DNA from: Phenylobacterium sp.
Lineage (GTDB): Bacteria > Pseudomonadota > Alphaproteobacteria > Caulobacterales > Caulobacteraceae
Length of the DNA stretch: 56,511 nt
Direction of reading: 5' to 3'
Assembly: GCF_030646615.1 (NCBI RefSeq)
Contig: NZ_JAUSLG010000088.1
Location: 1 to 56,511, forward strand
Made by a program: the position numbers and the translations under genes. The notes below the pieces were generated by a model. The model was given only the letters and a program-made list of their open reading frames with translations, did no database searches and had not been told where the DNA came from. Numbering within the stretch: position 1 is the stretch's first letter; the number at the start of each line of letters is the position of its first letter. Below, piece by piece: positions 33,023 to 45,960 of this stretch.

Positions 33023-36000
33023 TGGCCGGGCGCGATCACCGTGCGGCCGACGCTGGTGCGGGCGTTGACCGCCGGACGGTACATGTCGTGGGCCTGGGCG
33101 CCAGGCAGCAGGAAGTCGCCGGGCGTCACCGCCCGGGCCACATAGGCGAAGGCGAAGTCCTCGCGGCCGGGCAGGTCCATGGCCGCGACGTAGCGATCAT
33201 CGCGGGCCTCCTGCACATCGGCCGAGGACAGCTCGCCCAGGAAGCGGAACGGCCCGCTCTGGGCGTCGTCTGGGCCCAGCACCGTCTCGATCTCGAAGCC
33301 GGCGGGCAGGGGATCGTCAATCACCAGGGCCATGGACCGCGCCTGCTGGGCGCGCCCCGAGACGATGATGATCACCCGGTCGCCCTGGGTCAGGCTGGCA
33401 GGGTCCACCGGCCCGCCGGTGAAGCTGAGCATCCGCTTCTGCAGGGTCAGGCCGTTGCTGGCCGCCGAGGGCGCCGAGACGGGCGCGCCGGTGACGGTGA
33501 CCGTCCGCCACACGGCGCCTTCGCCCGAATTGACGAAGCGGGAGTCCGCCAGCCGGCCCACCGCCCAGCGAGGACCGCCGGCGACGGCGGTCAGGGGGAT
33601 GGCGCCGGACGCCTCGATGCTTATGGGCCCTGCGGCGCTCATCATCGCCTGGGCCGCCTGCAGCAGGCGGGCCTGTTCCTGGGTGTTGAGCGCCTCGGGG
33701 TCCTCGACGGCGTTTTCGAGGCGGCCCTGCAGGTCGCGGGCGATCTCGGGCTCCCCGGCCTCATAGGCCAGGGCGATCACCGCGGCGAGGTCGCGGAGCG
33801 GGCTCTGGTACCAGTCGGCCTCCTCGCGATAGCTGAGCGATCGCACCGCCTGGCGGAAGGCCGAGCGGGACCTTGCCTTGTCGCCCATCAGGGCCAGGCC
33901 CGCGCCCACATGGGCCTTGGCCAGCGGCGAGGCCTCGGACTTCATCTGGACATCGTGCCACCAGCGCAGCCGGGCCAGGTCGCCGCGGCCGCCCTTGGCC
34001 AGCACATAGAGGGCATAGGCCGACGCCCTTCGGCGCATGGACTCCGTGGCGGTCTGTGAGGCCTGGGGCGAGCCCGCCCACCAGGCGGGATATTCCAGCC
34101 GGTAGGAGACGCTGGCCCAACCCTCAGGGCGGGAGATCTGGCGCATGGCGCCGAGCGCCCGGTCGAGGGCGGAGGCGGGCACGAGGGCGCCGGCCTGCTG
34201 CGCCTCGATCAGGAAGTCGGTGGCATAGGCGCCGAGCCAGGCGTCGGCCTCCCCGTCGCCCACCCGCCAGAGGCCGAAGGCGCCATCCAGGGTCTGACGG
34301 TCCAGCAGACGGCTGACCGCCTGGTTGAGACCGGCGCTGGAGCGGCGAGCCTTGGGGTCCTGGGACACGTTGCTGGCGTAGAGCAGCGGATAGGCCGCCG
34401 ACACCAGCTGCTCGGTGCAGCCATAGGGATAGCGCAGCAGGGACACCGCGATCGGCCCGGGATCGAAGCCGCGGAAGGGCGAATAGCTGACCTGCAGGGT
34501 CGCATCGCCCGCCGCCAGGCCGGCCAGCAGCTGCGGCGTCGGCGTGAACGCCGCGCCGGGCTGTTGCAGGGCCGTGGTGGTGCGGGTCTCGCGACCCCAG
34601 CCCAGGCGCGTCTGCAACGGATAGTCCCGTGTGCTGGAGAATCCGGGTCCGGTCACGGCCAGGCTCACCTTGCCGATACCTGCGACCCGCGGCGCTTCGA
34701 GGGGGACCCGTTCGGCCAGGCGCCGGCCGATGGCCAGCTCATAGGCCTTGCGGAAGGGGGCGAGAATGCCGCCCTCGCCGGTGAGCTGGGCGATGTACTC
34801 GCCGGCCCGGCCCTCGATATTGTGCAGCTCCAGGGTGGCGAAGGCGGTGTCGCCGGGCGCCAGGAAGCGGGGCAGGGCCAGTTCGGCCACCACCGGCTCG
34901 CGCACCACCAGGGGCTTGGAGGCCGAGCCGACGGCGTCGTCGGTCCAGGCCACGGCCATCAGCCTTAGCTCGCCGTTGAAGTCCGGCGCCGGCAACTGGA
35001 TGGTCGCCTTGCCGTCCCGGCCGGTCTCCACGACCCCGGACCAGAGGGCCACGGTCTTGATCGGGGTGACGGTCAGCCCTTCGCCGCCGATCTCGTCGCC
35101 GCCGAAGTTCACATTGGCCGGCGCCCCGAGATTGGGGTCCAGCAGGCGGCCATAATCGTCACGATAATCGACGCCGAGCGCCCGCTTGCCGAAGTACCAC
35201 TTGGCGGGGTCGGGACTGTCGAAGCGGGTGAGTTGCAGGATGCCTTCGTCGACAGCGGCCAGGGTGACGCGCACCCGCTGGCCAAGGCCTGCGCCGCGGA
35301 CCGTGATCGGCACCGACAGGGCGTCGCGGGCGCCGGCCTTTTCCGCCGTGCCCAGGTCGACCTCGAGCTTGCGGCCCTTGGGGTCGAGGGGAACATAGAC
35401 CAGACCCAGGGCCCGGCGGGGCTTGGGCGTCTGGACGGGATCGCGGGGCTGGACCACCGTGACCATCACATAGGCGCCGCCGCCCCAGCGGGCGTCGGTC
35501 TGGAACCGCACGGTTCCGCCATTCTCGCCCACGGTCAGGGTGCGGAAGTCGAGCACCCGGTCTGTGGCCACCGCCACCTGGACCTCGCCGGCATAGGGCG
35601 GCTTCAGCGTGATCTCGACGGTGTCGCCTTGCGCATAGGTCTTGTCGCCGGCGCTGACCCGGACGATGTCAGGCGCCTCGGCGTCCTGCGCCGGCGCGCC
35701 CCAGCCGGAGGTGAAGCGGATGACGCTGGCGGCGCCATCTGGCCCGGTCAGCTCGATGCGATAGTCCCCCCAGCCCAGGCGACGCGAAAGACGGGCCGGC
35801 TCGCCGGCGGCGACATTGACGCTGCCCTGGTCCACCAGGGCGTCGCGGCTCGTCCGGCGCCATTGCCAGCGGCCGTCCTGCTGGAACCAGTCATAGTCCC
35901 AGTTCTCCGACACCAGCCGCCAGGTGACCCCCGGGGCGGCGATGCGTTGACCGGCGGGATTGACGGCGATGAGGTCGAGGCTGACCGTCGGGTCGCGGCC

Positions 36001-38109
36001 GCCGGCGCCCTCGGCCTGATCGACCTTGACCCCCAGATAGGTCGAGCGGGGACGGATCTTCAGGTCCAGGGAGTCCCGCACCGGCCGGCCGCCCGGCTCG
36101 AAAACGCTCACCGTCGTGGCGGCCACCAGGGGCTGGGCGTTTTCGGCGGCCTGGGGCGGCAGGGTGATGATCGCCCGGCCCTCGCCGTCGGTGACCGTAC
36201 GGCCAAGGTCGACGAACACCTCCTGGAAGGGTTCGCGCTGGTCGCCCCACTGATAGTCCTCGAAGGCGGGGAAGGGGTCGGGATCGACCCGCAGTCGCGC
36301 CTCGCCCTCGGCCTGCAGGCCAGAGCCCGGCGCGCCATAGAGGAAGCGTGCGTTGATATCGAGATTGCGGCTCTGGCCCACCGCCACAGGCGTCGCGGCC
36401 TGGCCGGTCACGGTGACGGCCAGGCGTTGGGGGGCGAAGTCCTCGACGGCGAAGGTCACCTCGCCGGCCGGGGTCTCCAGCCCTTCGATCTCAAGGGTGG
36501 CGCGCCAGCGCCCGCGGGGCGCGCTGCGGGGCAGGTCGATATTGGCGGCGGCCGATCCCAGGGGCGCGCCATCGAAGGCGTAGCGGCGGAATTCCACCCC
36601 AGACGGGCGACGCACCACGAGGGCGCCTTTGCGGTCCTTGACCGCCCGGGCCTCGCGGTCGCGCATCAGGGCGTTCAGATGGACGGTCTCGCCCGGGCGA
36701 TAGACGCCGCGGTCGGTGTAGAGATAGGCGTCCACCACCGCGCCTGCGGTGCGGCCCGACGTGCTGACGGCGGCGGCCTCGATGCGCCCGCCGACCCCCA
36801 GGCGCGACAGGTCCGCCGGCGGGCGGTCCAGGTCGAGGACGGCCAGATCCCCCTGCGGCCCATAGGCCATGATCATCTTGGCCCGCAGGGCGCCGTCGCC
36901 CTTGGTCAGGGCGGCGTCGAAGCGGGCGCGGCCCTGACCGTCGGTGCGGGCCTCGGCCAGGTCCTCGCCATTGGCGGCCACCAGGGCCACGCGGATGCCC
37001 GACAGGGTGCGGGCGCTCTTCAGGGATCGCACGACCACATCGGTGGCCTCGGCCCCGGCATAGGCGCTGAGCGCCATGTCGGTGAAGACGATCCAGCGCC
37101 GGGCCTGGGCCGGGGGATTATTGTCGCTGTCGGCGAGGCTGCGGCCGCCCGAGGCGTCGCGGGCCTTGATCACATATCCGCCGGGCTTCATCTCGCGCAG
37201 GACGGCGCCCAGGGGGAAGACCGTGGTGGCCCGCTGGCCGGCCTCGCCCACGACGGCGACCTCGCCGGTCCAGACCTTCTGGCCCTCCTGGTCGGGGCTG
37301 TCGGAGCCCCAGTCATAGGCATACTCCCCCTCGGCGGTGGGGTCCGGCGCGCTGATCGAGGTGCGGACCAGGTTGCGGTCGGCCACGCGCCAGACCTCGA
37401 TCGCCAGCCGGCTGACATTCACGGTCTCGATGCCGACGCCGTCGGAGTCCTCGCGCGGCAGGATGACCCCGTCGCCGGCGAAGCCCACGAAGGGCGGCTT
37501 TTCGCCGAAGGTGAAGTCGACATCGGCGTTGGCCGCCAGGGTCTCGCCGCCGCGGGCGGGCAGGCCCTTGAGCAGGGTCACCCGCCGATCATTGAAGCCC
37601 AGGCCTGCGACGCAGAGCTCGGAGCCTTCCACGGCGATGGCCGGCGTTTCGCCCAGGTCGGGGGAGACCAGGACGTAGTCGCCATAGGAGGCCTCGGGAT
37701 CCAGCGGGCGGCTCATCTCCACGCAGGCCCGGGGCTGGGCGCCGCTGGTGTCGATGCGGGTGCGCCAGACGGCGAAGCCCTCGGGCATGGGAACGCCGCG
37801 ACGGGGGGCGTCGGCGGCGCGGGGGCGGCCAAACAGCGACCAGCCGCCGGGAACCACCTCGCCGCCGGCCACGACGGTGCGGGGAATACTCAGGATGTCC
37901 ACGCCCTTGGCGGTGAGGAAGCCGCCGCCGAAGGCTGCGACGATCAGAGCCGCGGCGACCACCGCCGGCGCCCGGCCGTGCGACATGCGGTCCCTGACCC
38001 TGCGCCACCAGGGGGCCTTGGGCGGGGCGCCCCCGGCGGCTTCAGGGGCGTTTTCAGGGGAGGACGGCGGGGTGACGGCCTCGTCTGGCCTCTCGTCGCT
38101 CGGCGTCAT
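33019..38109 (-). CDS. bacterial alpha-2-macroglobulin
   Basis: 1696 residues. A cytoplasmic Pro/Ala-rich N-terminus of about 40 residues and one membrane helix (APAVVAAALIVAAFGGGFLTA) precede a chain of MG domains, a bait region, the thioester domain and the C-terminal receptor-like domain. The thioester motif is present in YPYGCTEQLVSAAYPLLY. These proteins trap proteases in the periplasm and protect cell-wall repair by PBP1C, encoded by the overlapping next gene. Unlike E. coli YfhM it has no lipobox and should be held by the inner-membrane helix. Confidence 0.95.
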   Translation of the reverse strand: MTPSDERPDEAVTPPSSPENAPEAAGGAPPKAPWWRRVRDRMSHGRAPAVVAAALIVAAFGGGFLTAKGVDILSIPRTVVAGGEVVPGGWSLFGRPRAADAPRRGVPMPEGFAVWRTRIDTSGAQPRACVEMSRPLDPEASYGDYVLVSPDLGETPAIAVEGSELCVAGLGFNDRRVTLLKGLPARGGETLAANADVDFTFGEKPPFVGFAGDGVILPREDSDGVGIETVNVSRLAIEVWRVADRNLVRTSISAPDPTAEGEYAYDWGSDSPDQEGQKVWTGEVAVVGEAGQRATTVFPLGAVLREMKPGGYVIKARDASGGRSLADSDNNPPAQARRWIVFTDMALSAYAGAEATDVVVRSLKSARTLSGIRVALVAANGEDLAEARTDGQGRARFDAALTKGDGALRAKMIMAYGPQGDLAVLDLDRPPADLSRLGVGGRIEAAAVSTSGRTAGAVVDAYLYTDRGVYRPGETVHLNALMRDREARAVKDRKGALVVRRPSGVEFRRYAFDGAPLGSAAANIDLPRSAPRGRWRATLEIEGLETPAGEVTFAVEDFAPQRLAVTVTGQAATPVAVGQSRNLDINARFLYGAPGSGLQAEGEARLRVDPDPFPAFEDYQWGDQREPFQEVFVDLGRTVTDGEGRAIITLPPQAAENAQPLVAATTVSVFEPGGRPVRDSLDLKIRPRSTYLGVKVDQAEGAGGRDPTVSLDLIAVNPAGQRIAAPGVTWRLVSENWDYDWFQQDGRWQWRRTSRDALVDQGSVNVAAGEPARLSRRLGWGDYRIELTGPDGAASVIRFTSGWGAPAQDAEAPDIVRVSAGDKTYAQGDTVEITLKPPYAGEVQVAVATDRVLDFRTLTVGENGGTVRFQTDARWGGGAYVMVTVVQPRDPVQTPKPRRALGLVYVPLDPKGRKLEVDLGTAEKAGARDALSVPITVRGAGLGQRVRVTLAAVDEGILQLTRFDSPDPAKWYFGKRALGVDYRDDYGRLLDPNLGAPANVNFGGDEIGGEGLTVTPIKTVALWSGVVETGRDGKATIQLPAPDFNGELRLMAVAWTDDAVGSASKPLVVREPVVAELALPRFLAPGDTAFATLELHNIEGRAGEYIAQLTGEGGILAPFRKAYELAIGRRLAERVPLEAPRVAGIGKVSLAVTGPGFSSTRDYPLQTRLGWGRETRTTTALQQPGAAFTPTPQLLAGLAAGDATLQVSYSPFRGFDPGPIAVSLLRYPYGCTEQLVSAAYPLLYASNVSQDPKARRSSAGLNQAVSRLLDRQTLDGAFGLWRVGDGEADAWLGAYATDFLIEAQQAGALVPASALDRALGAMRQISRPEGWASVSYRLEYPAWWAGSPQASQTATESMRRRASAYALYVLAKGGRGDLARLRWWHDVQMKSEASPLAKAHVGAGLALMGDKARSRSAFRQAVRSLSYREEADWYQSPLRDLAAVIALAYEAGEPEIARDLQGRLENAVEDPEALNTQEQARLLQAAQAMMSAAGPISIEASGAIPLTAVAGGPRWAVGRLADSRFVNSGEGAVWRTVTVTGAPVSAPSAASNGLTLQKRMLSFTGGPVDPASLTQGDRVIIIVSGRAQQARSMALVIDDPLPAGFEIETVLGPDDAQSGPFRFLGELSSADVQEARDDRYVAAMDLPGREDFAFAYVARAVTPGDFLLPGAQAHDMYRPAVNARTSVGRTVIAPGQ

Positions 38110-38193
38110 CAGCTTCCCCCCGGCATGGCTTTAGACAGCCGGTCTAGAGGAGACCGAGGCCGGGGTCACCGTCAATCACCCCCCGGGTGAGGC

Positions 38194-39666
38194 TCAGCCC
38201 AGGGCCAGGGTGAGGGACTTCACCTGCAGATAGTCGTCCACCCCATAGGTCGAGCCCTCGCGGCCATAGCCCGACTGCTTGACGCCCCCGAAGGGGTTTG
38301 CGGCGTTGGAGATCACGCCGGTGTTCACCCCGATGATGCCGGCCTCCAGGGCCCGTCCGGCCCGCATGGCGCGGTCCAGGTCTCGGGTGAACAGATAGGC
38401 CGCCAGGCCGAATTCCGAGGCGTTGGCCCGCGACAGCGCCTCCTCCTCGGTCAGGAAGCCGAAGACCGGCGCCACGGGGCCGAAGGTCTCCTCGGCGGCG
38501 AACAGGCGATCGTCGCCGCCGGCCAGGACGGTGGGCTGGAAGAACCGGCCACCCAGCCTGTGGCGGCCGCCGCCGGTCAGCACCCGCCCGCCGCTGGCCT
38601 TGGTGCGGGCGATGTGACCCTCGACCTTGTCCAGACCCTTGGCGCTGATCAGCGGACCGATCTCGACGCCGTCCTCGAAGGGCTTGCCGACCTTCAGACC
38701 GGCCACCCGGGCGGTGAAACGCTCGAGGAAGGCCTCCTGCACGGCCTGATGCACATAGAGGCGGTTGGGGCAGACGCAGGTCTGGCCGGCGGCCCGGAAC
38801 TTGGCGGCGATGGCGCCCTCCACCGCGGCGTCCAGGTCGGCGTCCTCGAAGACGATGAGGGGCGCGGCGCCGCCCAGCTCCATCGACAGGCGCTTCAGGG
38901 TCGGCGCGCAGTCGGCGGCCAGCTGGCGGCCGACCTCGGTGGAGCCGGTGAAGGAGAGTTTGCGGATCAGCTTCGAGCCCGTCAGCCGTGCGCCCACCTG
39001 GCTGTTGGCGCCGGTGACCACCGAGAAAACGCCTTCGGGGACCCCGGCCTCCAGGGCGAGCCTGCCCAGGGCGAGCGCCGTAAACGGAGTGGCCGAGGCC
39101 GGCTTCAGCACCACCGTGCACCCGGCGCAGAAGGCCGCGGCCACCTTGCGGGTGATCATGGCGGCAGGGAAGTTCCAGGGCGTGATCGCCGCCACCGGAC
39201 CCACGGGCTCGCGGAAGGCCAGGATCAGGTCGTCGTCCTTGGCGCTCTCGATGGCGCGGCCGTCCATCCGTTCGGCCATGCCGGCGAACCAGGTGATGAA
39301 GGAATTGGCGTAGCGGACCTCGCCCAGGGCCTCCTTCCAGGGCTTGCCGTTTTCAAGCGAGATCAGGGCGGCGAGGCCGTGCTCATTGGCCGTGACGAGA
39401 CCGGCCCAGCGGCTGAGGATTTCGCCCCGGGCCTTGCCCTTGCGGGCGGCCCAGTCAGGGAAGGCTCGGGCGGCGGCCGCGATCGCCGTCTCCACCTCTT
39501 CACCCGACAGGCTGGGGACCTGGCCCAGGCGCGTCTCTTCGGAGGGGTCCTCCACGACGATGGGTTCACCAGAGCCGGAGATCCAGCGGCCGTCCACCAG
39601 GGCCTGCTCGATGATGAGGGCGGCGCCCAGCTTGGCCAGCGCCTGGGGGGATGTCTGTTCGGACAT
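38194..39666 (-). CDS. gabD: NAD(P)-dependent succinate-semialdehyde dehydrogenase
   Basis: 490 residues from the ATG at 39666, preceded by AGGAG. The aldehyde dehydrogenase family is shown by ITPWNFPAAMITRKVAAAF, FTGSTEVGRQLAADCAPTLK, the general-base Glu in LSMELGGAAPLIV and the catalytic Cys in AGQTCVCPNRLYV. KPASATPFTALAL and the Cys-x-Cys pair around the active site are typical of succinate-semialdehyde dehydrogenases, which feed 4-aminobutyrate carbon into succinate. The exact aldehyde is an inference. Confidence 0.9.
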   Translation of the reverse strand: MSEQTSPQALAKLGAALIIEQALVDGRWISGSGEPIVVEDPSEETRLGQVPSLSGEEVETAIAAAARAFPDWAARKGKARGEILSRWAGLVTANEHGLAALISLENGKPWKEALGEVRYANSFITWFAGMAERMDGRAIESAKDDDLILAFREPVGPVAAITPWNFPAAMITRKVAAAFCAGCTVVLKPASATPFTALALGRLALEAGVPEGVFSVVTGANSQVGARLTGSKLIRKLSFTGSTEVGRQLAADCAPTLKRLSMELGGAAPLIVFEDADLDAAVEGAIAAKFRAAGQTCVCPNRLYVHQAVQEAFLERFTARVAGLKVGKPFEDGVEIGPLISAKGLDKVEGHIARTKASGGRVLTGGGRHRLGGRFFQPTVLAGGDDRLFAAEETFGPVAPVFGFLTEEEALSRANASEFGLAAYLFTRDLDRAMRAGRALEAGIIGVNTGVISNAANPFGGVKQSGYGREGSTYGVDDYLQVKSLTLALG

Positions 39667-39812
39667 GACGGTCTCCTGGATCGGGGAATACGCCTTCTTC
39701 AAACGCACGAAGGCCGGCGGGGGGCCGGCGGCTTGACGCCGCCGCCGGCCAGGGTTTGCATCGGCGCCAATCGGCGCGCTGCGTCGCGCCCATGGCAAGG
39801 ACGTCTCTTCGC

Positions 39813-41627
39813 ATGAAAACCCAACTTCTGGCCGCCACGGCGGTGGCCCTGATCGGGCTTGGCCCGCTCGGCGCGGCCCAGGCTCAGCCCTCGGCCCAGA
39901 AACCCACGCCGGCCCAGGCCAAGGCCTTCATTGATGAGGCCGAGGCCAGGCTGGAGGCGCTCAGCCTCTATGTCGCCAAGTCCGCCTGGGTGCGGGCCAC
40001 CTACATCACCGAGGACACCCAGTGGCTCGAGGCCAAGGCGGTGGGCGAGGAAAAGGAGCTGGCCACCCAGCTCGCCATGCAGGCGGCCCGGTATGACGGG
40101 GTCCAGGTCGATCCGGTCACGGCGCGCAAGCTGAAGCTGCTCAAGCTCTATCTGACCTTGCCGGCGCCGGATCGGGCCGGGGCGGCGGCCGAGCTGGCCC
40201 GCCTGGAATCCCGCCTGGACTCCGCCTATTCCACCGGCAAGTTCAGCCATAAGGGCGCGCCGATCACCCTCAACGACGCCGAGGAGATCATGCGGGAGTC
40301 CCGCGATCCGGCCGAGCTGAAGGCGGTCTGGGAGGGCTGGCGCACGGTGTCGCCGCCCATGCGGGACGACTATGCGCAGCTGGTGGCCCTGGCCAATGAG
40401 GGGTCGGAAGGCCTGGGCTACAAGGACGCCGGCGCCCTGTGGCGCGACAAGTACGACATGGATCCCGACGCCTTCGCCGGCGAGGCCGACCGCCTCTGGA
40501 GCCAAGTCGAGCCCTTCTACAAGAACCTGCACTGCTATGTGCGCGCCCGGCTGAATGATCGCTATGGCGACGCCGTCCAGCCCCGCACCGGCCCGATCCG
40601 AGCCGACCTGACCGGCAATATGTGGGCCCAGAGCTGGGGCAATATCTATGACGTGGTCGCGCCGGCCGAGGTCCGCTCCAGCTATGACCTGGACGACCTG
40701 CTGGTGAAGGCGGGCTATGACCCGACCCGGATGGTGAAGACCGGCGAGGCCTTCTACTCCTCGCTCGGCCTGGCGCCGCTGCCGCAGACCTTCTGGGAAC
40801 GGTCGATGATCACCAGGCCCGAGGATCGCGAGGTGGTGTGCCACGCCTCGGCCTGGAACCTGGACGGCAAGGACGACATCCGGATCAAGATGTGCACCCT
40901 GGTGAATGGCGAGGACTTCTTCACTGTTCACCATGAACTGGGCCACAACTATTACCAGCGGGCCTATGCCGATCAGCCCTATCTGTTCAAGGGCGGGGCC
41001 AATGACGGCTTCCACGAGGCGATCGGCGATTTCGCCGCGCTCTCCGCCCTGACGCCGACCTATCTGCAGCAGATCGGCCTTCTGGAGACCGCACCTGGCG
41101 AGGCGGAGGATATTCCGTTCCTGCTCAAGACCGCCCTGGACAAGATCGCCTTCCTGCCGTTCGGCCTGATGGTCGACAAGTGGCGCTGGCAGGTGTTCGC
41201 GGGCGAGGTCACGCCACAGACCTACAACGAGGCCTGGTGGGCGCTGCGCACTCAGTACCAGGGGATCACCCCGCCCGGCCCGCGGCCGGCTGAGGCCTTT
41301 GATCCGGGGGCTAAGTACCACATCCCCGGAAACACCCCGTACATGCGCTACTTCCTGGCCCACATCTATCAGTTCCAGTTCCATCAGGCCGCCTGCGCCC
41401 AGGCCGGCTGGCAGGGGCCGCTGCATCGCTGCTCGGTCTATGACCAGGCCGAGATGGGGGCGAAGTTCAACGCCATGATGGAGATGGGCCAGTCCAGGCC
41501 CTGGCCGGATGCGCTGGAAGCCTTTACCGGCCAGCGGCAGACCGACGCCAGCGCCGTGGCGGCCTATTTCGCCCCGCTGAACACCTGGCTGACGGCGCAG
41601 AACCAGGGCGAACAGTGCGGCTGGTGA
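39813..41627 (+). CDS. M2-family peptidyl-dipeptidase (bacterial ACE-like)
   Basis: 604 residues from the ATG at 39813. A signal peptide ends near AAQAQPSAQ, so it is periplasmic. The zinc site is HHELGHN (HExxH) with the third ligand in NDGFHEAIGDFAALS 24 residues on, as in angiotensin-converting enzyme. IPGNTPYMRYFLAHIYQFQFHQAAC is another ACE signature. The enzyme removes dipeptides from peptide C-termini, presumably for nutrition. It is divergent from the semialdehyde dehydrogenase. Confidence 0.93.
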   Translation: MKTQLLAATAVALIGLGPLGAAQAQPSAQKPTPAQAKAFIDEAEARLEALSLYVAKSAWVRATYITEDTQWLEAKAVGEEKELATQLAMQAARYDGVQVDPVTARKLKLLKLYLTLPAPDRAGAAAELARLESRLDSAYSTGKFSHKGAPITLNDAEEIMRESRDPAELKAVWEGWRTVSPPMRDDYAQLVALANEGSEGLGYKDAGALWRDKYDMDPDAFAGEADRLWSQVEPFYKNLHCYVRARLNDRYGDAVQPRTGPIRADLTGNMWAQSWGNIYDVVAPAEVRSSYDLDDLLVKAGYDPTRMVKTGEAFYSSLGLAPLPQTFWERSMITRPEDREVVCHASAWNLDGKDDIRIKMCTLVNGEDFFTVHHELGHNYYQRAYADQPYLFKGGANDGFHEAIGDFAALSALTPTYLQQIGLLETAPGEAEDIPFLLKTALDKIAFLPFGLMVDKWRWQVFAGEVTPQTYNEAWWALRTQYQGITPPGPRPAEAFDPGAKYHIPGNTPYMRYFLAHIYQFQFHQAACAQAGWQGPLHRCSVYDQAEMGAKFNAMMEMGQSRPWPDALEAFTGQRQTDASAVAAYFAPLNTWLTAQNQGEQCGW

Positions 41628-41659
41628 GAACCCCGTCGCATCCCCTCTGAAGGCGCCCG

Positions 41660-41692
41660 CCGCCCAGGTCGCAAGCCCTGGGCGGTCGTCCT
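41660..41692 (+). terminator. possible terminator of the M2 peptidase gene
   Basis: CCGCCCAGG (41660-41668) pairs with CCTGGGCGG (41677-41685); the tail TCGTCCTTCG is only moderately T-rich. Confidence 0.4.
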
Positions 41693-41739
41693 TCGTTTAC
41701 CGTCTTCTGCGGGGGGTTCGTTTACCCTGACGCTTCATC

Positions 41740-43347
41740 ATGCCTGCTCGACACCCACAGAGAACCGAGCGGGGCGCAGACGTGCGAACCTCTATCCTCA
41801 AGGGCCTGACCGCCCGCCTGAAATCTGGAGCCCGCGACGAGAGCGGGGCTGCGGCGATTATTTTCGCCGTGGCGCTGGTCCTGTTGGCGCCTCTGACGCT
41901 CGGCGTCTTCGACCTCTATATCGCCGCCAACCAGAAGCAGAAGCTGCAGGACGCCTTGGACGCCGCAGCCCTCTATGCGGCGCGCTCCTCGGCCCAGACC
42001 CAGAAAGAGATCAACGAGATCGGCCAGCGGGCCCTGCAGGCCAATCTTTCCGCCTTCCCGGGCTCGGCCCTGGTCACCTCCAGCTTCGTGCTCGACGGCC
42101 CGAAGGTCGTCGGATCGGCCGAGATGACCCCGATGGCCGTGTCCGCAGGCTTTTTCCAGCACGCCAACGTCAAGGCCGGGGCCGAGGTCCTGCGGGCCAT
42201 GGACCGGCTGGAAGTGGCCCTGGTGCTGGACAATACCGGCTCCATGGCCGGCACCAAGCTCTCGACCCTGAAGACCGCCGCCAAGAATCTGGTGGACAAG
42301 CTCGAGGCCGCCGGTTCGCGCAGCACGGCCGCAGATCCCATCCAGATCTCCCTGGTGCCGTTCTCCAGCACCGTGCGGATCTATGAGAATGTCAGCGTCA
42401 CTAACTACAACACCTCGACGCGCACCGGGCCAGGCATCCCCAACTGGGTGGACAGCCGCGCGCGGGGCCACGGCGCCGCTGGCGTGGATATCTTCACCAC
42501 CATCAATACCGACCGCTTCGCCGTCCTGAAGTCGATGAAGGGCAATCAGGTCTGGGGCGGCTGCGTGGAGAGCCGGCGCCCGCCCTTCGATATCCAGGAC
42601 ACAGCGCCCTATTCGGCCAAGGTCGACAGCTATTTCGTGCCCTACTTCGCGCCAGACGAACCGGATGACAGCGGAAGCTGGTGGTCGGTGACGCGCTACT
42701 ACAACAACTACATTCCAGACAAATCCACCGGCGTTTTCAAGGAGCGGCAGGGCAATGTCGCCAAGTACAAGGACGCGACCCCTAGTAACGGCGGCCCGAA
42801 CCGAGATTGCGACCTTGAGCCCCTCACGCGCCTGACGACCGATATGCCCAAGCTGAAGTCGGCCATCGACGACATGAAGGCGGTGGGGAACACCAACATC
42901 CCCATGGGCCTCGTCTGGGGCTGGCACACCCTGTCGCCCAATGCGCCGTTCTCGGACGGTGCGGCCTATGGGACCAAGAACCACCGGAAGATCATCATCC
43001 TGATGACCGACGGCGACAACGTCGCCAGCACGGGCAATTACGACAACGATTCCCAGTACAGCGGCATCGGCTACATCTGGCAGAACCTGCTTGGGATCAC
43101 GTCGGGCTCAAGCAGCGCGCGAACCAATGCGATGAACGGCCGCCTGAAGCTGCTGTGCGAAAACATCAAGGCCAAGGACATCGTGCTCTATACGGTGCGG
43201 GTCGAGGTGAAGACCGGCTCCAGCGAGCTTTTGAAGACCTGCGCCACCGACTCCGAAAAGTTCTTCGACGTCCAGAACGTGTCCCAGCTGGGCGCGGCCT
43301 TCGACGCCATCGCCGGCTCCATCGACAATCTGCGGCTCACCAAATAG
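41740..43347 (+). CDS. TadE/TadG-type pilus assembly protein with von Willebrand A domain
   Basis: 535 residues from the ATG at 41740; a GTG at 41782 with a purine-rich stretch upstream is an alternative. The N-terminal TadE-like segment (DESGAAAIIFAVALVLLAPLTLGVFDLYIAANQ) anchors it in the inner membrane. A von Willebrand A domain follows, with the metal-site motif VLDNTGSMAG and IIILMTDGDNV, and a long insertion between the strands. TadG-like proteins act in Flp/Tad pilus assembly, but no other tad genes are near, so the role is uncertain. Confidence 0.87.
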   Translation: MPARHPQRTERGADVRTSILKGLTARLKSGARDESGAAAIIFAVALVLLAPLTLGVFDLYIAANQKQKLQDALDAAALYAARSSAQTQKEINEIGQRALQANLSAFPGSALVTSSFVLDGPKVVGSAEMTPMAVSAGFFQHANVKAGAEVLRAMDRLEVALVLDNTGSMAGTKLSTLKTAAKNLVDKLEAAGSRSTAADPIQISLVPFSSTVRIYENVSVTNYNTSTRTGPGIPNWVDSRARGHGAAGVDIFTTINTDRFAVLKSMKGNQVWGGCVESRRPPFDIQDTAPYSAKVDSYFVPYFAPDEPDDSGSWWSVTRYYNNYIPDKSTGVFKERQGNVAKYKDATPSNGGPNRDCDLEPLTRLTTDMPKLKSAIDDMKAVGNTNIPMGLVWGWHTLSPNAPFSDGAAYGTKNHRKIIILMTDGDNVASTGNYDNDSQYSGIGYIWQNLLGITSGSSSARTNAMNGRLKLLCENIKAKDIVLYTVRVEVKTGSSELLKTCATDSEKFFDVQNVSQLGAAFDAIAGSIDNLRLTK

Positions 43348-43405
43348 AGGCGCAGGCGACGGCGCCGGTGCGCTCGCCAGCGCGCCCTCGTGAGGCTTTG
43401 GCCGG

Positions 43406-45907
<2,502 letters not shown>

Positions 45908-45960
45908 CCTCGCTCGCTCACGGTTAAATTTTTGTGGCTGGGCGCCAATTTTCCTGGGGC

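Noticed and set aside
30971..33145. Rightward open frame of 724 codons opposite penicillin-binding protein 1C
   Set aside because: The opposite strand has all catalytic motifs of PBP1C; this frame has none.
35233..38190. Rightward open frame of 985 codons opposite the alpha-2-macroglobulin gene
   Set aside because: Antisense to a complete, well-conserved protein; low-complexity translation with no recognisable domain.
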